Source of the DNA: Streptomyces ardesiacus
GTDB lineage: Bacteria; Actinomycetota; Actinomycetes; Streptomycetales; Streptomycetaceae
DNA length: 64,000 nt
Assembly (NCBI RefSeq): GCF_003112575.1
Contig: NZ_BEWC01000001.1
Coordinates: 62,001 to 126,000 of the forward strand
Reading direction: 5' to 3'
Below the pieces are notes generated by a model that worked only from the letters and a program-made list of their open reading frames with translations, did no database searches and was not told the DNA's origin. The position numbers were made by a program, and so were the translations under genes. Position 1 is the stretch's first letter. Every line of letters starts with the position of its first letter. Positions 24,819 to 34,600 of the stretch are shown here, in pieces.

Positions 24819-25796
24819 TTGCTGACCATCCGAGACCTCGTCAAGCGCTACCGGGACGGCACCCGCGCCAACGACGGCATCAGCCTGAGCGTCGAGGCCG
24901 GCGAGGTGGTCGGCCTGCTGGGGCACAACGGAGCAGGGAAGACCACGCTGATCAACCAGGTGGCCGGGCTCGTGGTTCCCACCTCCGGGACCATCCGCGT
25001 CGACGGCTGCGACCCGGTCGCCGAACCCGCCCGGGCCCGCCGGGTGGTCTCCGTGATGCCCCAGGGCCACGCCCCGCTGACCGGGGTGACCCCCCGACAG
25101 GCCATCAGGACGATGGCCCGGATCCGGGGCCTGGACAAGCGGGCCGCCGCCGAGCGGACCGGGGAACTGATCGACGCGCTGGACCTCGGCACGTGGGCCG
25201 ACACCACCGGGGAACGGCTGTCCGGCGGCATTCGCCGGCTGACCGCCTACGGCATGGCGGCGGCCGAGCCCGGCCGCGTCGCCATGCTCGACGAGCCGAC
25301 CAACGACGTGGACCCCGTGCGCCGCAGGCTGCTGTGGCGGCAGATCCGCGCACTCGCCGACCGCGGGCACGCGGTGCTCCTCGTCACCCACAACGTGGTG
25401 GAGGCCGAACGGAGCGTGGACCGCATCGTCGTGATGGGCGCCGGAAAGGTGCTGGCGGAGGGCACCGCCGCCCAGTTGCGGTCCCGGGCGCCCGGCGACC
25501 TCAGACTGGAACTGACCGCGGCCGTCCCGGACCGCCTGCCGGAGCTGCCGGCCCGGCTCCCCGTCGAGGGGCCGCCCCTGGTCGCCTCCAGACGGATGGC
25601 GGTGCCCATCGCCTCCGGCGCGGCCTCGACGGCCCTCGCCTGGGCCCAGGAGCTGCGCGACGCCGGGCAGATCGACGAGTTCGCCCTCGTGCCGGTCGGC
25701 CTGGAGGACGTGTACCTGCAACTCGTCGGCGGCGAGGACACCCCTGGCGGACCGGGGACGGAAGAGGGGGAGAAGGGTGACTCACTGGTTGCGTAG
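24819..25796 (+). CDS. ABC transporter ATP-binding protein, drug-exporter type
   Basis: 325 residues from TTG 24819. Walker A GHNGAGKTT near residue 40, Q-loop VMPQGH, signature LSGGIRRLT (Ile where Gln is usual), Walker B RVAMLDEPTNDVDP and switch LLVTHN are all present. The C-terminal 90 residues are an extension like that of DrrA-type ATPases. It overlaps the permease gene by 20 bp. Together they form an ABC-2 exporter, which in a peptide cluster usually serves self-resistance or export; the cargo is inferred. Confidence 0.9.
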   Translation: MLTIRDLVKRYRDGTRANDGISLSVEAGEVVGLLGHNGAGKTTLINQVAGLVVPTSGTIRVDGCDPVAEPARARRVVSVMPQGHAPLTGVTPRQAIRTMARIRGLDKRAAAERTGELIDALDLGTWADTTGERLSGGIRRLTAYGMAAAEPGRVAMLDEPTNDVDPVRRRLLWRQIRALADRGHAVLLVTHNVVEAERSVDRIVVMGAGKVLAEGTAAQLRSRAPGDLRLELTAAVPDRLPELPARLPVEGPPLVASRRMAVPIASGAASTALAWAQELRDAGQIDEFALVPVGLEDVYLQLVGGEDTPGGPGTEEGEKGDSLVA

Positions 25797-26514
25797 TTAC
25801 GGCCTGTTGCTGGGATGGACCGCGTTGCGCAGCCGCGCGACCCTGCCCCTCAACCTCGTCATCCAGACCTGCCTCGCCGTGGGCATCATCGTCGGATTCG
25901 CCTACCTCGTGCCCGAGATGGACGACGCCACCGCGCTCTACCTGGCGACCGGTGCCCCGGTGCTCGGCCTCATCACCGTGGGCATGGTGATCGGCCCCCA
26001 GGAGGTGGCGTCCTCCAAGCAGGAGGGGATCTTCGACTTCAACCGCTCCCTGCCGGTGCCCAGAAGCGCCCTGATCGCCTCGGACGCCACCATCGCGCTG
26101 CTCACCGCGCTGCCCGGCATGGTGGCCGCGCTCGTCGTCGCGGCGCTGCGCTTCGACCTGGACCTCGACATCAGCCCGCTGGTGCTGCCGGCCGTCCTGC
26201 TGACCGCCTTCACGGCCATCGGACTGGGATACGGCATCGGGTACGGAATGGCTCCGCCGGTCGCCCGGCTGATGTCCCAGCTCGTCGTCTTCGTGGCGCT
26301 GATGTTCTCGCCGATCACCTTCCCGGCCTCCCGGCTGCCGGACTGGTTCGAGTCCGTGCACACGGTGCTCCCGTTCCAGTACATGGCCGAGGCGGTCCGG
26401 GACACGCTCGCCACCCCGGCGGACGGTGTCTCGGGGCTTCCCTTCGCCGTCCTGGCGGCCTGGTCCCTCGGCGGGTTCCTGCTGACCCACCGGGTGATCA
26501 CCCGCAGGCCCTGA
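25777..26514 (+). CDS. ABC-2 type transporter permease
   Basis: 245 residues from GTG 25777. Six hydrophobic segments fit an ABC-2 permease (about 20-45, 55-75, 105-130, 138-160, 165-190, 220-240). The pattern PITFPASRLPDWFESVHTVLPFQYMAEAVRD near 175-205 is typical of the family before the last helix. It overlaps the ATPase gene by 20 bp and is coupled to it. It is followed by a very stable bidirectional terminator. Confidence 0.9.
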   Translation: MTHWLRSYGLLLGWTALRSRATLPLNLVIQTCLAVGIIVGFAYLVPEMDDATALYLATGAPVLGLITVGMVIGPQEVASSKQEGIFDFNRSLPVPRSALIASDATIALLTALPGMVAALVVAALRFDLDLDISPLVLPAVLLTAFTAIGLGYGIGYGMAPPVARLMSQLVVFVALMFSPITFPASRLPDWFESVHTVLPFQYMAEAVRDTLATPADGVSGLPFAVLAAWSLGGFLLTHRVITRRP

Positions 26515-26518
26515 CCGC

Positions 26519-26567
26519 GCGGACGGGGCGACCGGGCGGGGACGTTCCCGCCCGGCGCCCCGTCCGC
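26519..26567. terminator. Strong bidirectional terminator
   Basis: Two stacked stems of 11 bp (GCGGACGGGGC / GCCCCGTCCGC) and 9 bp (CCGGGCGGG / CCCGCCCGG), with a small internal bulge and a 6-base loop, lie between the permease stop and the convergent M23 gene. Confidence 0.85.
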
Positions 26568-26629
26568 CGTCCCCGGGGTCCCTGCCGCCGCACCCGTTCC
26601 CCCGGACGCCGGCCCGCGGGGCAACGACC

Positions 26630-27826
26630 TCAGAACGGCTCCACGACGGACCCCTCGCGCGGCGCGGCCCCCTCGACGACACGGAACCCGCCGCCCGGCC
26701 CCCGGTTCCACTCCCGGTACGCCGGGAAGCGCATGGGCAGCCCCCGGGCCACGGAGAGGTCGGCGCTGTCCATGGCCTGGACGTGCACGTGCGGCTGGGT
26801 CGAGTTGCCGGTGTTGCCGCAGTCCGCGATGTGCCGGCCCACGGACACCGTGTCGCCGACGGCGACGCGGACCGAACCGGCCTTGAAGTGCACCAGGGCG
26901 ACGAACGGACCGCTCGGGGAGAGCGCGATGATCACGTGGTTCCCGGCGATGGCGCGCACCCCCTCGCGCAGCCGCGCCCCCTGCCCCAGCATGTAGGGCA
27001 CCAGCGCCAGTTGCGACCGCCGCGCCTCGTGGTCCGGCTCGGCGTCGTGGGCGGCGACGATCCGCCCGGCGACGGGGGCCAGCACCGGCAGGCCGAAGGC
27101 GTGGAACAGCTCCGGCGGCTCGGTGGCGAGGAAGGTCCGCCAGGACCGGGTCCCCGCCGTGCGGTGCCGCTCGTCCACGGCGACGAAGTCGATGGCGTGA
27201 CTGCTGCCGAGGAGGCTGGTGCCATGGCTGGGGACCCGCCGGCCCGGACTGTTCCTGACCTGCCACGGGCCGGTGAAGGGCAGTGCGATCGTCACGCCCG
27301 CCGCCCGGGGATCCTGTCCGGCCGGCTCGCCCGACCGGGCCAGCACGACCGACGCGGTGCCCGTGGCGAGGGCGGAGGCGCCGATCGCGACGGTGCGGGC
27401 CACGAAGAGCCTGCGCGCGGGATCGTCGTCGGCCGCCCGGGGCCCGGCCGCGCCCGCGGCGGCCCCGCCCTCGCGCTCCCGCGGGACCGCGTCCGGAGCG
27501 GGGGCGGCCCGGCGGGCCGCGAGACGCCGGACCAGCGGGCGGACGGCCTCGCCGAGGAGCACCGCGGCGGTCAGGCACAGCAGCAGCGTCGGCCACACGG
27601 CGGCGACGCGCGCGGCGACCCACCGGACGCCGGGGGAGGGCTCGGCGGGACCCGCCGTCAGCACGAGCAGGGTGAGCGCGGCCGGCAGCCACGCCAGCGC
27701 CGCGCCGAGGCGCCGCCCCCGGCTCCCCGGGACCGTCACGTCCTTGACGAGCCGTCGGTACAGGTACCGGTGGACGGCCACCAGGAGGCAGAGGAGCAGG
27801 GCCGAGGTCAGCAGTGCAAGGGCCAT
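26630..27826 (-). CDS. Membrane-anchored M23-family (LytM-like) peptidase
   Basis: 398 residues. Three N-terminal hydrophobic segments (about 3-22, 42-60, 74-96), a basic/Ala-rich linker, another hydrophobic segment at about 140-160, then an extracytoplasmic M23 domain from about residue 200. Metal ligands are visible: His of SSHAIDFVAVD near residue 210 (HxxxD) and the HxH of QPHVHVQ near residue 344. Classical M23 enzymes cut peptidoglycan cross-bridges, so this could trim cell wall. It is divergent from the NRPS operon across an 800-bp gap and convergent with the ABC genes. Its link to the cluster is uncertain. Confidence 0.83.
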   Translation of the reverse strand: MALALLTSALLLCLLVAVHRYLYRRLVKDVTVPGSRGRRLGAALAWLPAALTLLVLTAGPAEPSPGVRWVAARVAAVWPTLLLCLTAAVLLGEAVRPLVRRLAARRAAPAPDAVPREREGGAAAGAAGPRAADDDPARRLFVARTVAIGASALATGTASVVLARSGEPAGQDPRAAGVTIALPFTGPWQVRNSPGRRVPSHGTSLLGSSHAIDFVAVDERHRTAGTRSWRTFLATEPPELFHAFGLPVLAPVAGRIVAAHDAEPDHEARRSQLALVPYMLGQGARLREGVRAIAGNHVIIALSPSGPFVALVHFKAGSVRVAVGDTVSVGRHIADCGNTGNSTQPHVHVQAMDSADLSVARGLPMRFPAYREWNRGPGGGFRVVEGAAPREGSVVEPF

Positions 27827-28638
27827 GGACGGGGCTCCCGGAGAGGTAGGAACGCTGTGCGGCGGGCGCCCGCGGGGGCCGCGGGAGGCCGGGGTGCGGG
27901 CTTGTGACGGGTCGGGCGGGTGGCGCGTGACCGCACCACGTAGGGCTTTCCCACCTCACCCCGGGGCACACCCGGGCGTCCCGGGGTGAAACCAATGAAT
28001 GGACTTTCTCCTAGTTCCGCGACGCGTGAGCCGGACCGGCCCGCGCGAATCGGGGCGGTGCCATTCTGAATCCGCGCAGGTCAGTGGCGGCGGTGGAGTG
28101 GAAATACCGATCCGGTGGCGGTTCCCGGCGGCGGACCGGATCTGTTGACAGCGTTCGTTCGAGTCGACGAACATGCACACCGATGCGGAACGAGTGAAGC
28201 CACTGCCGCCGCCCCGCGAGGGAGCGGGCGAGTGTTCTTCCCATTCCTGGTGAACTCAGGGAAACAGCGCATGTACGGGGGCTTCGGGTATGGAGATGCG
28301 TGATGCATTGATTCTTGTGCCGCCTGCCCGTCACGACGTCTCGACGCGGTCGCCGCTGTCGGGTCCGGACGGGCGGAAGGCCAGGTCGGAGTGGGTCCGA
28401 CGGGCCTGACACCGGGACAGCCGACGCCGTCGGACGCCGGCCGAAAGGGCGCGCCGACGCGATTTTCGGACCGGGAAGAACGGATTCACCATCGCGTGCC
28501 CCGGCCGGTACGGGTTCAGTGCGCTACTGGTCGGAACATCGGGATCCGGTTTTGATTCGGGTCTTTGTCCGCCGGGGGCGCACCCCCGTTCGGGACCGGA
28601 TCGCAGGCGCGTGCCATCGTTCATGACTCCAGGGGATT
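27827..28638. other. Long intergenic region upstream of the NRPS operon
   Basis: 812 bp with no convincing gene on either strand; the short open frames lack ribosome sites and family likeness. Base composition falls in several stretches, unlike the coding DNA. It must contain the promoters of the M23 gene and of the NRPS operon. A TTGACA lies at 28145-28150, followed by the dyad listed separately, but no good -10 lies at the right spacing. Confidence 0.55.
28153..28172. promoter_or_regulatory. Operator-like dyad in the NRPS leader region
   Basis: GTTCGT-N8-ACGAAC, perfect 6-bp arms, directly follows a consensus TTGACA (28145-28150). It is a candidate binding site for one of the cluster regulators, about 470 bp before the first NRPS codon. 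Confidence 0.35.
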
Positions 28639-31600
28639 GTGGTCTTGAGTACTTCTCGTAACTCGGCAGAAAACCTCCCTGTCTTCCCGGAAGACCGGGA
28701 GGTGGAGACTTCCTGCCCGGCGTCGCCCACCGAGCAGGGGATTCTCTTCCAATCCCGCCACGGAGAAGGAGCCGGCCTTTTTCACACACAGGTCCTTCTC
28801 GACGTCGCCCGGGACATCGATCCCGACCTCTTCCGCCGCTCCTGGGCGGCGGTGGCGGCCCGGCACGCGGCGCTGCGGACCTGCTTCCCCGACCCCACCG
28901 GCGAGGGGCCGTCGCGCACCGTGCTCAAGCGCGTGGAGGTACCCCTGGTCCACGAGGACTGGCGCGGACTCGACGAGGAGCAGGTGGCCGAACGGCGAAG
29001 GGCCCTGCTGCGCGAGGACCACGAACGGGGGTTCGCCCTGGACCGGGCGCCGTTGTGGCGGCTGCACGTGGCCCGCCTGGAGCAGGCGCGGTACCAGGTT
29101 CTGTGGAGCCTGCACTACGTGCTGACGGACGGGCGCGGCCAGGAGACGGTGCTGCGCGAGGTGGAGCGGACCTACGGTGCGCTGCTCGCGGGAACGCCCC
29201 TGGACCTCCCGGCGCCCACCCCGTTCGAGGCGTACGCCGACTGGCGCGGCGGGCAGGACAGCGACCGGGCCGAGGCCTTCTGGCGCGAGGAGTTGCGGGA
29301 GGCCGAGGCGGCCGATCCGCTGCCCGTCGAGTCCCCGGCCCCGGCCTCCGCCGGGGCCGGGGCCGGACCGGCCGGCGAGCCGGACGGTGCTCCGGCGACG
29401 GTCCGGTACGCACAGGCGGCCGTCGTCCTGGACGAGCGCGAGACCACCGCCCTGCGTGCCGCGGGCCGTGACCACGGCCTCACCCTCACCACCCTCGTCC
29501 AGGGCGCCTGGGCCTTCCTGCTCAGCCGCTACACCACCTCCGAGGACGTCGTCCTGGGCGTGACCACCCCCGGCCGCCCGGCCGAACTGCCCGGCGCGCA
29601 GGACCTGGTGGGGCTCCTCGTCAACACCCTCCCGCTGCGCGTCCGGATGCCGTCCGAGGCGCCCTGGGCGGAGTGGATGCGGGAGCTGCAGGAGACGTAC
29701 GCCCGCGTCCGGGAGCACGAGTACCACCCCCTGGTGCGGATCCAGCAGTGCGGCGGTATCGGCTCGGGCGAGTCGCTCTTCGAGACCGTCGTCCTGGTGG
29801 AGGACTGGGCGGACACCGGGGACGGGACGGACGCCGGGGACGGGACGGACGCGGAGGACGGGACGGGCGCCGAGGACGGCGCCGCCACCGAACCCGGCCC
29901 AGCCCTGCGGATGAACCGGGTCCATGAGGAGAGCCACGCCCCCTACCCGCTGAGCCTGGTCGCCACCCCCGGCCGGCGCCTCGCGCTCACCCTCCACTAC
30001 GACACCCGGCGCCTCGCGGCGGCGACCGCCGAGCGGGCCGCGGGCCACCTGCGCCGCGTCCTCACCGACCTCACCGCCCGGCCCCACGCCCGCACCGGGG
30101 AGCTGGCGCTGCTCACCCCCGCGGAGTTCGACCGGCTGGTCCACGAGTGGAACGACACCGACACCCCCTACTCGCGGGACCTGTGCATCCACGAGCTCTT
30201 CGAGCGGCAGGCGCGGCGCACGCCCGACGCCCTGGCCCTGCTCTTCCAGGACGAGCGGTGGACGTACCGGGAGGTCGACGAGCGGGCCAACCAGATCGCG
30301 CACCTCCTCACCCGCCTCGGGGTGGCCCGCGGCGACCACGTCGCGATCCTCCTGGAACGCCGCGCGGAGATGATCCCCGCCCTGCTGGGCATCCTCAAGG
30401 CCGGCGCCGTCTACGTCCCGCTGGACGTCAACGCCCCCGTCAAACGCTGGCACTGGATCGTCAACGCGCTGAAGACCACCTGCGTCCTCACCCAGCACTC
30501 CCTCGTGCCCCGCCTGCTGTCCGAGGACGGCGTGCCCGACCTCGCGCACCTCCTGTGCCTCGACCCCGGCGACGCCCCGGACCCGGACCTCCCGGCCGAC
30601 GGGCACCCCGCCCTGCACGGCGCCGAGGCGCTCGCGGACATGCCCCGCGACGGCCTTCCCCGCCGGGCCACCGCCGACGACCTGGCCTACGTCATCTTCA
30701 CCTCCGGCTCCACGGGCACGCCGAAGGGCGTCACGGTGGCCCACGCCCCGGCCGTGAACCTGATCGAATGGGTCAACACCACCTTCGGCGTCGGCCCCGA
30801 CGACCGGATCCTGTTCGTGACGGCGCTCACCTTCGACCTCTCCGTCTACGACGTCTTCGGCATCCTCGCCGCCGGCGGATCGATCCGGATCGCCACCGGT
30901 GAGGAGATCCAGGAACCGGCCGCCCTGCTGCGCCGCCTCGCCGACGAGCCCATCACCTTCTGGGACTCGGCCCCCGCGGCCCTGATGCAACTGGTCCCCC
31001 TGCTCCCCACCGACGGCGACGGCGCCCACCGGGTCGTCTCCCGTACCCTGCGCCTGATCTTCATGAGCGGGGACTGGATCCCGGTCCACTCGCCGGACCT
31101 GATGCGGACCGTGTTCCCCGCCGTGCGGGTCGTCGGCCTCGGCGGAGCCACCGAGGCGACCGTCTGGTCGAACTTCTTCCCCGTCGCGGACGTCGACCCC
31201 GAGTGGAAGAGCATCCCCTACGGCAGGCCCATCCAGAACGCCCGCTACTACGTCCTCGACGAGAGCCTGCGCCCCTGCCCGCTCGACGTGCCGGGCGACC
31301 TGTACATCGGCGGCCCCTGCCTCAGCTCCGGATACGCGAACGAGCCCGGCCTGACGGCGTCCAAGTACCTCCCGTCGCCGTTCGCCGGTTCCCCCGGAGA
31401 ACGCCTGTACAAGACGGGCGACATGGCGCGCTGGCGCCCGGACGGCAACCTGGAGTTCCTCGGACGCACCGACTCCCAGGTCAAGATCCGCGGCTACCGC
31501 ATCGAACTGGGCGAGATCGACAGCACCCTGAACGAACACCCCGTGGTCCGGGACGCGGCCACGATCGTCCGCGAGGACCGGTCCGGCGACCGGTCGCTGG

Positions 31601-34600
31601 TGAGCTACGTGGTGCTGGACCCGAGCCGCGCCCGCTCCCTCGTGCGGGAACTGGACAACGACGGCCACCGCGACGGCGACGATCCGCTCGCCGACAAGCG
31701 GGTCGAACGCTGGCGCGAGGTCTACGACTCCTTCGACGCCGACGCGGCGAAGGAGTCCGCGGACGGCAACGACTTCTCCGGCTGGAACAGCAGCTTCACC
31801 GGTCTGCCCCTCCCCGCGGAGGAGATGCGGGACTGGCAGGAGGACACGGTCCGGCTCATCCGCGCCCACCGGCCGCGCGCCGTCCTGGAGATCGGCTGCG
31901 GCACCGGCCTGCTGCTCTTCCCGCTCGCCGGGGAATGCCGGCGGTACTACGGCACGGACTTCTCCACCACCGCCCTCGCCTCCGTCCGCGGCCGCCTCGA
32001 CGACCGCCCGGACCTCAAGGACGCGGTCGTCCTGCACCGGTGCGAGGCCGACGCCGTCGGCGACCTCCCCCTGGAGCCGGTCGACACCGTCGTCGTCAAC
32101 TCCGTCGTCCAGTACTTCCCCGACGTGGACTACCTGGTCCGCGTCCTGGACCAGGCACTGTCGCGGGTCGGCGACGGCGGACGGATCATCGTCGGCGACG
32201 TACGGAGCCTCCCGCTGCTCGACGCCTTCCACGCGGCCGTCGAGGCGGACCGCGCCCCGGACGCCACCACCCGGGCGGAGCTGTGGCAGCGCGTCCAGCA
32301 GCGTGTGCGCCAGGAGGAGGAGCTGACGCTCGACCCGGCCTTCTTCCACGCCTGGGCGGCCCGCTCCGGCCGGATCCGCCGGGTGGAGGTACGGCCCAAG
32401 GGCGCACGCCACCTCAACGAGATGTCGATGTTCCGCTACCAGGTGGTCCTGCACGTCGCGCAGCCCCTCCCGGACGCCGCCACCGCGGCGCCCGACTGCC
32501 CCGAGCACGACTGGACCGCCGACCGCCTCGGCACCGCGGCCCTGCGGGAGCTGCTCGCCGCCGGCCCCGACCGGCTGCGGCTGCGCAACGTGCCCAACGC
32601 ACGCGTCGAGGAGGCCGTGCGCACCCTGCGCTGGCTGAAGAGCGGCGCCGGCCTGGAAACCGTCGGGGCCTGGCGCGCCCAGGACCGGCCCGCCGACGGC
32701 GTCGACCCGCAGGAGCTGCGCGAACTCGCCGAGCAGGCCGGCTACCTGGCCGCACCCGACTGGAGCCGGCACGGCGGCGACGGCGGCTACGACGTCCTGC
32801 TGACCCGCGTCGGCACGGAACCGGCCCCGGACGCCGCCCGGTTCGTCGTCCCGACGGCACCCGGCGAGGGTCCGGAGGAGCAGGAGGAGCACGACTGGTC
32901 GCGGTACGCCAACCAGCCCCTCAAGGCCGAGATCCAGTACCTCCTGGTACCGCGGCTGCACGCCCACCTCGCCGAGCGGCTCCCCGGCTACATGGTGCCC
33001 TCCGACCTGGTGCCGCTCGACTTCCTCCCCGTCACCTCCAGCGGCAAGCTGGACCGGCGCGCGCTGCTGCTCCCGCAGGCGTCCAGGACCGCGGGAGCGA
33101 CCGCGGCGCTGCCGGCCCGCACCACCACCGAGGCACTCCTCGTCTCGATGTGGGAGCAGATCCTCGACCGCTCACCCGTCGGCGTCCTCGACGACTTCTT
33201 CGAACTGGGCGGACACTCGCTGCTCGCCGTGCAGCTCGCGGCCCGCATCCGGCAGGTGTTCTCGCTGGAGGTGCCGGTCCGCCTCTTCTTCGACCTCCCG
33301 ACGATCGCCGAGGTCGCCCGCGAGATACGGCGGCGCCAGGACGAGCGGCAGCCGCAGCCGGCCCGCCCCCTCGTCCCCGTCCCCCGGGACGGCGAGCTGC
33401 CCGCCACCTTCGACCAGCAGCGGCTGTGGTTCATCGACCGGATGAGCCCCGGAACCACCTCCTACACCGTCAACTGGCTCGTCCCCCTGCCGGCGTCCCT
33501 CGGCGCCCCGGTGATCGGCGAGGCGCTCGGACACATGCTGCGCCGGCACGAACCCCTGCGCACGACCTTCCGCGAACGCGACGGCCGGGTCTGGCAGGTC
33601 GTCGGCGACGGGTGCGCCGTCGAGGTACCCACGCTGGACCTGTCCGGTCTCCCCGAGGACGAGAGCGAACAGCGCACCCGGGACGAGATCCGCCAGTGGT
33701 GGGACCAGCCGTTCGACCTGGTCGAGGGGCCCCTGCTGCGGGCGCTGCTCGTCACGTGGTCGCCGACGGAGCAGATCCTGGCGCTCAGCGCCCACCACCT
33801 GGTCTTCGACGGCTACTCGATCGGCGTCTTCGGCCAGGAGTTCCTGGAGATCTGCCGGGCCCTCGACGCCGGCGAACCGTGCCCGCTGCCCGACCTCGCC
33901 GTCCAGTACGCCGACTACGCGGTGTGGCAGCAGGGCCTGCTGGAGGAGGAGCGGCTCGGGCACCAGCTGGAGCACTGGCGCCGGCAGCTCGCCGGGGCGC
34001 CCGAACTCCTCACCCTGCCCACGGACTTCCCGCGACCGGAGGTGCAGAGCCTGCGCGGCGACTTCCTCAGGCGGCAGCTGACGCCGGAGGCGACCCGCCG
34101 GATCGCGGAACTGAGCCGCGACTACCAGGTCACCACCTACATCACCACGCTCAGCGCCTACGCGGTCTTCCTGGCGCGGCACAGCGGCCAGGACGACCTG
34201 GTCATCGGGGTGCCGATCGCCAACCGCAACCACGTCGAACTGGAATCCATGATCGGGTTCCTGGTCAACACGATCGCCCTCCGGGTGGACCTGCGCGACA
34301 ACCCGACCTTCGAGGACGTCCTGCTCCAGGTCCGCAGGCGGCTGTTCGACGCCCAGAGCCACCAGGAGGTCCCCTTCGAGCGGCTGGTCGACGCGCTCCG
34401 GCCGGCCCGGAGCCTGGGCCACAACCCGGTCTTCCAGGTGATGTTCGCCGACGAGAGCCTGCCCCTCCTCGACCACCCGTCGGCCCTGGTGCAGCCCAGG
34501 CCGTGGATGCACAGCCTGATCGCCGAGGGCATGAGCGTCGGCGTCTCCCGCTTCGACCTCACCCTCATGATCCAGTCGGCACCGGAGGGCATGCACTACG

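Noticed and set aside
27827..28638. A small gene at 28115-28303 in the NRPS upstream region
   Set aside because: No ribosome site and no family likeness; base composition looks non-coding.
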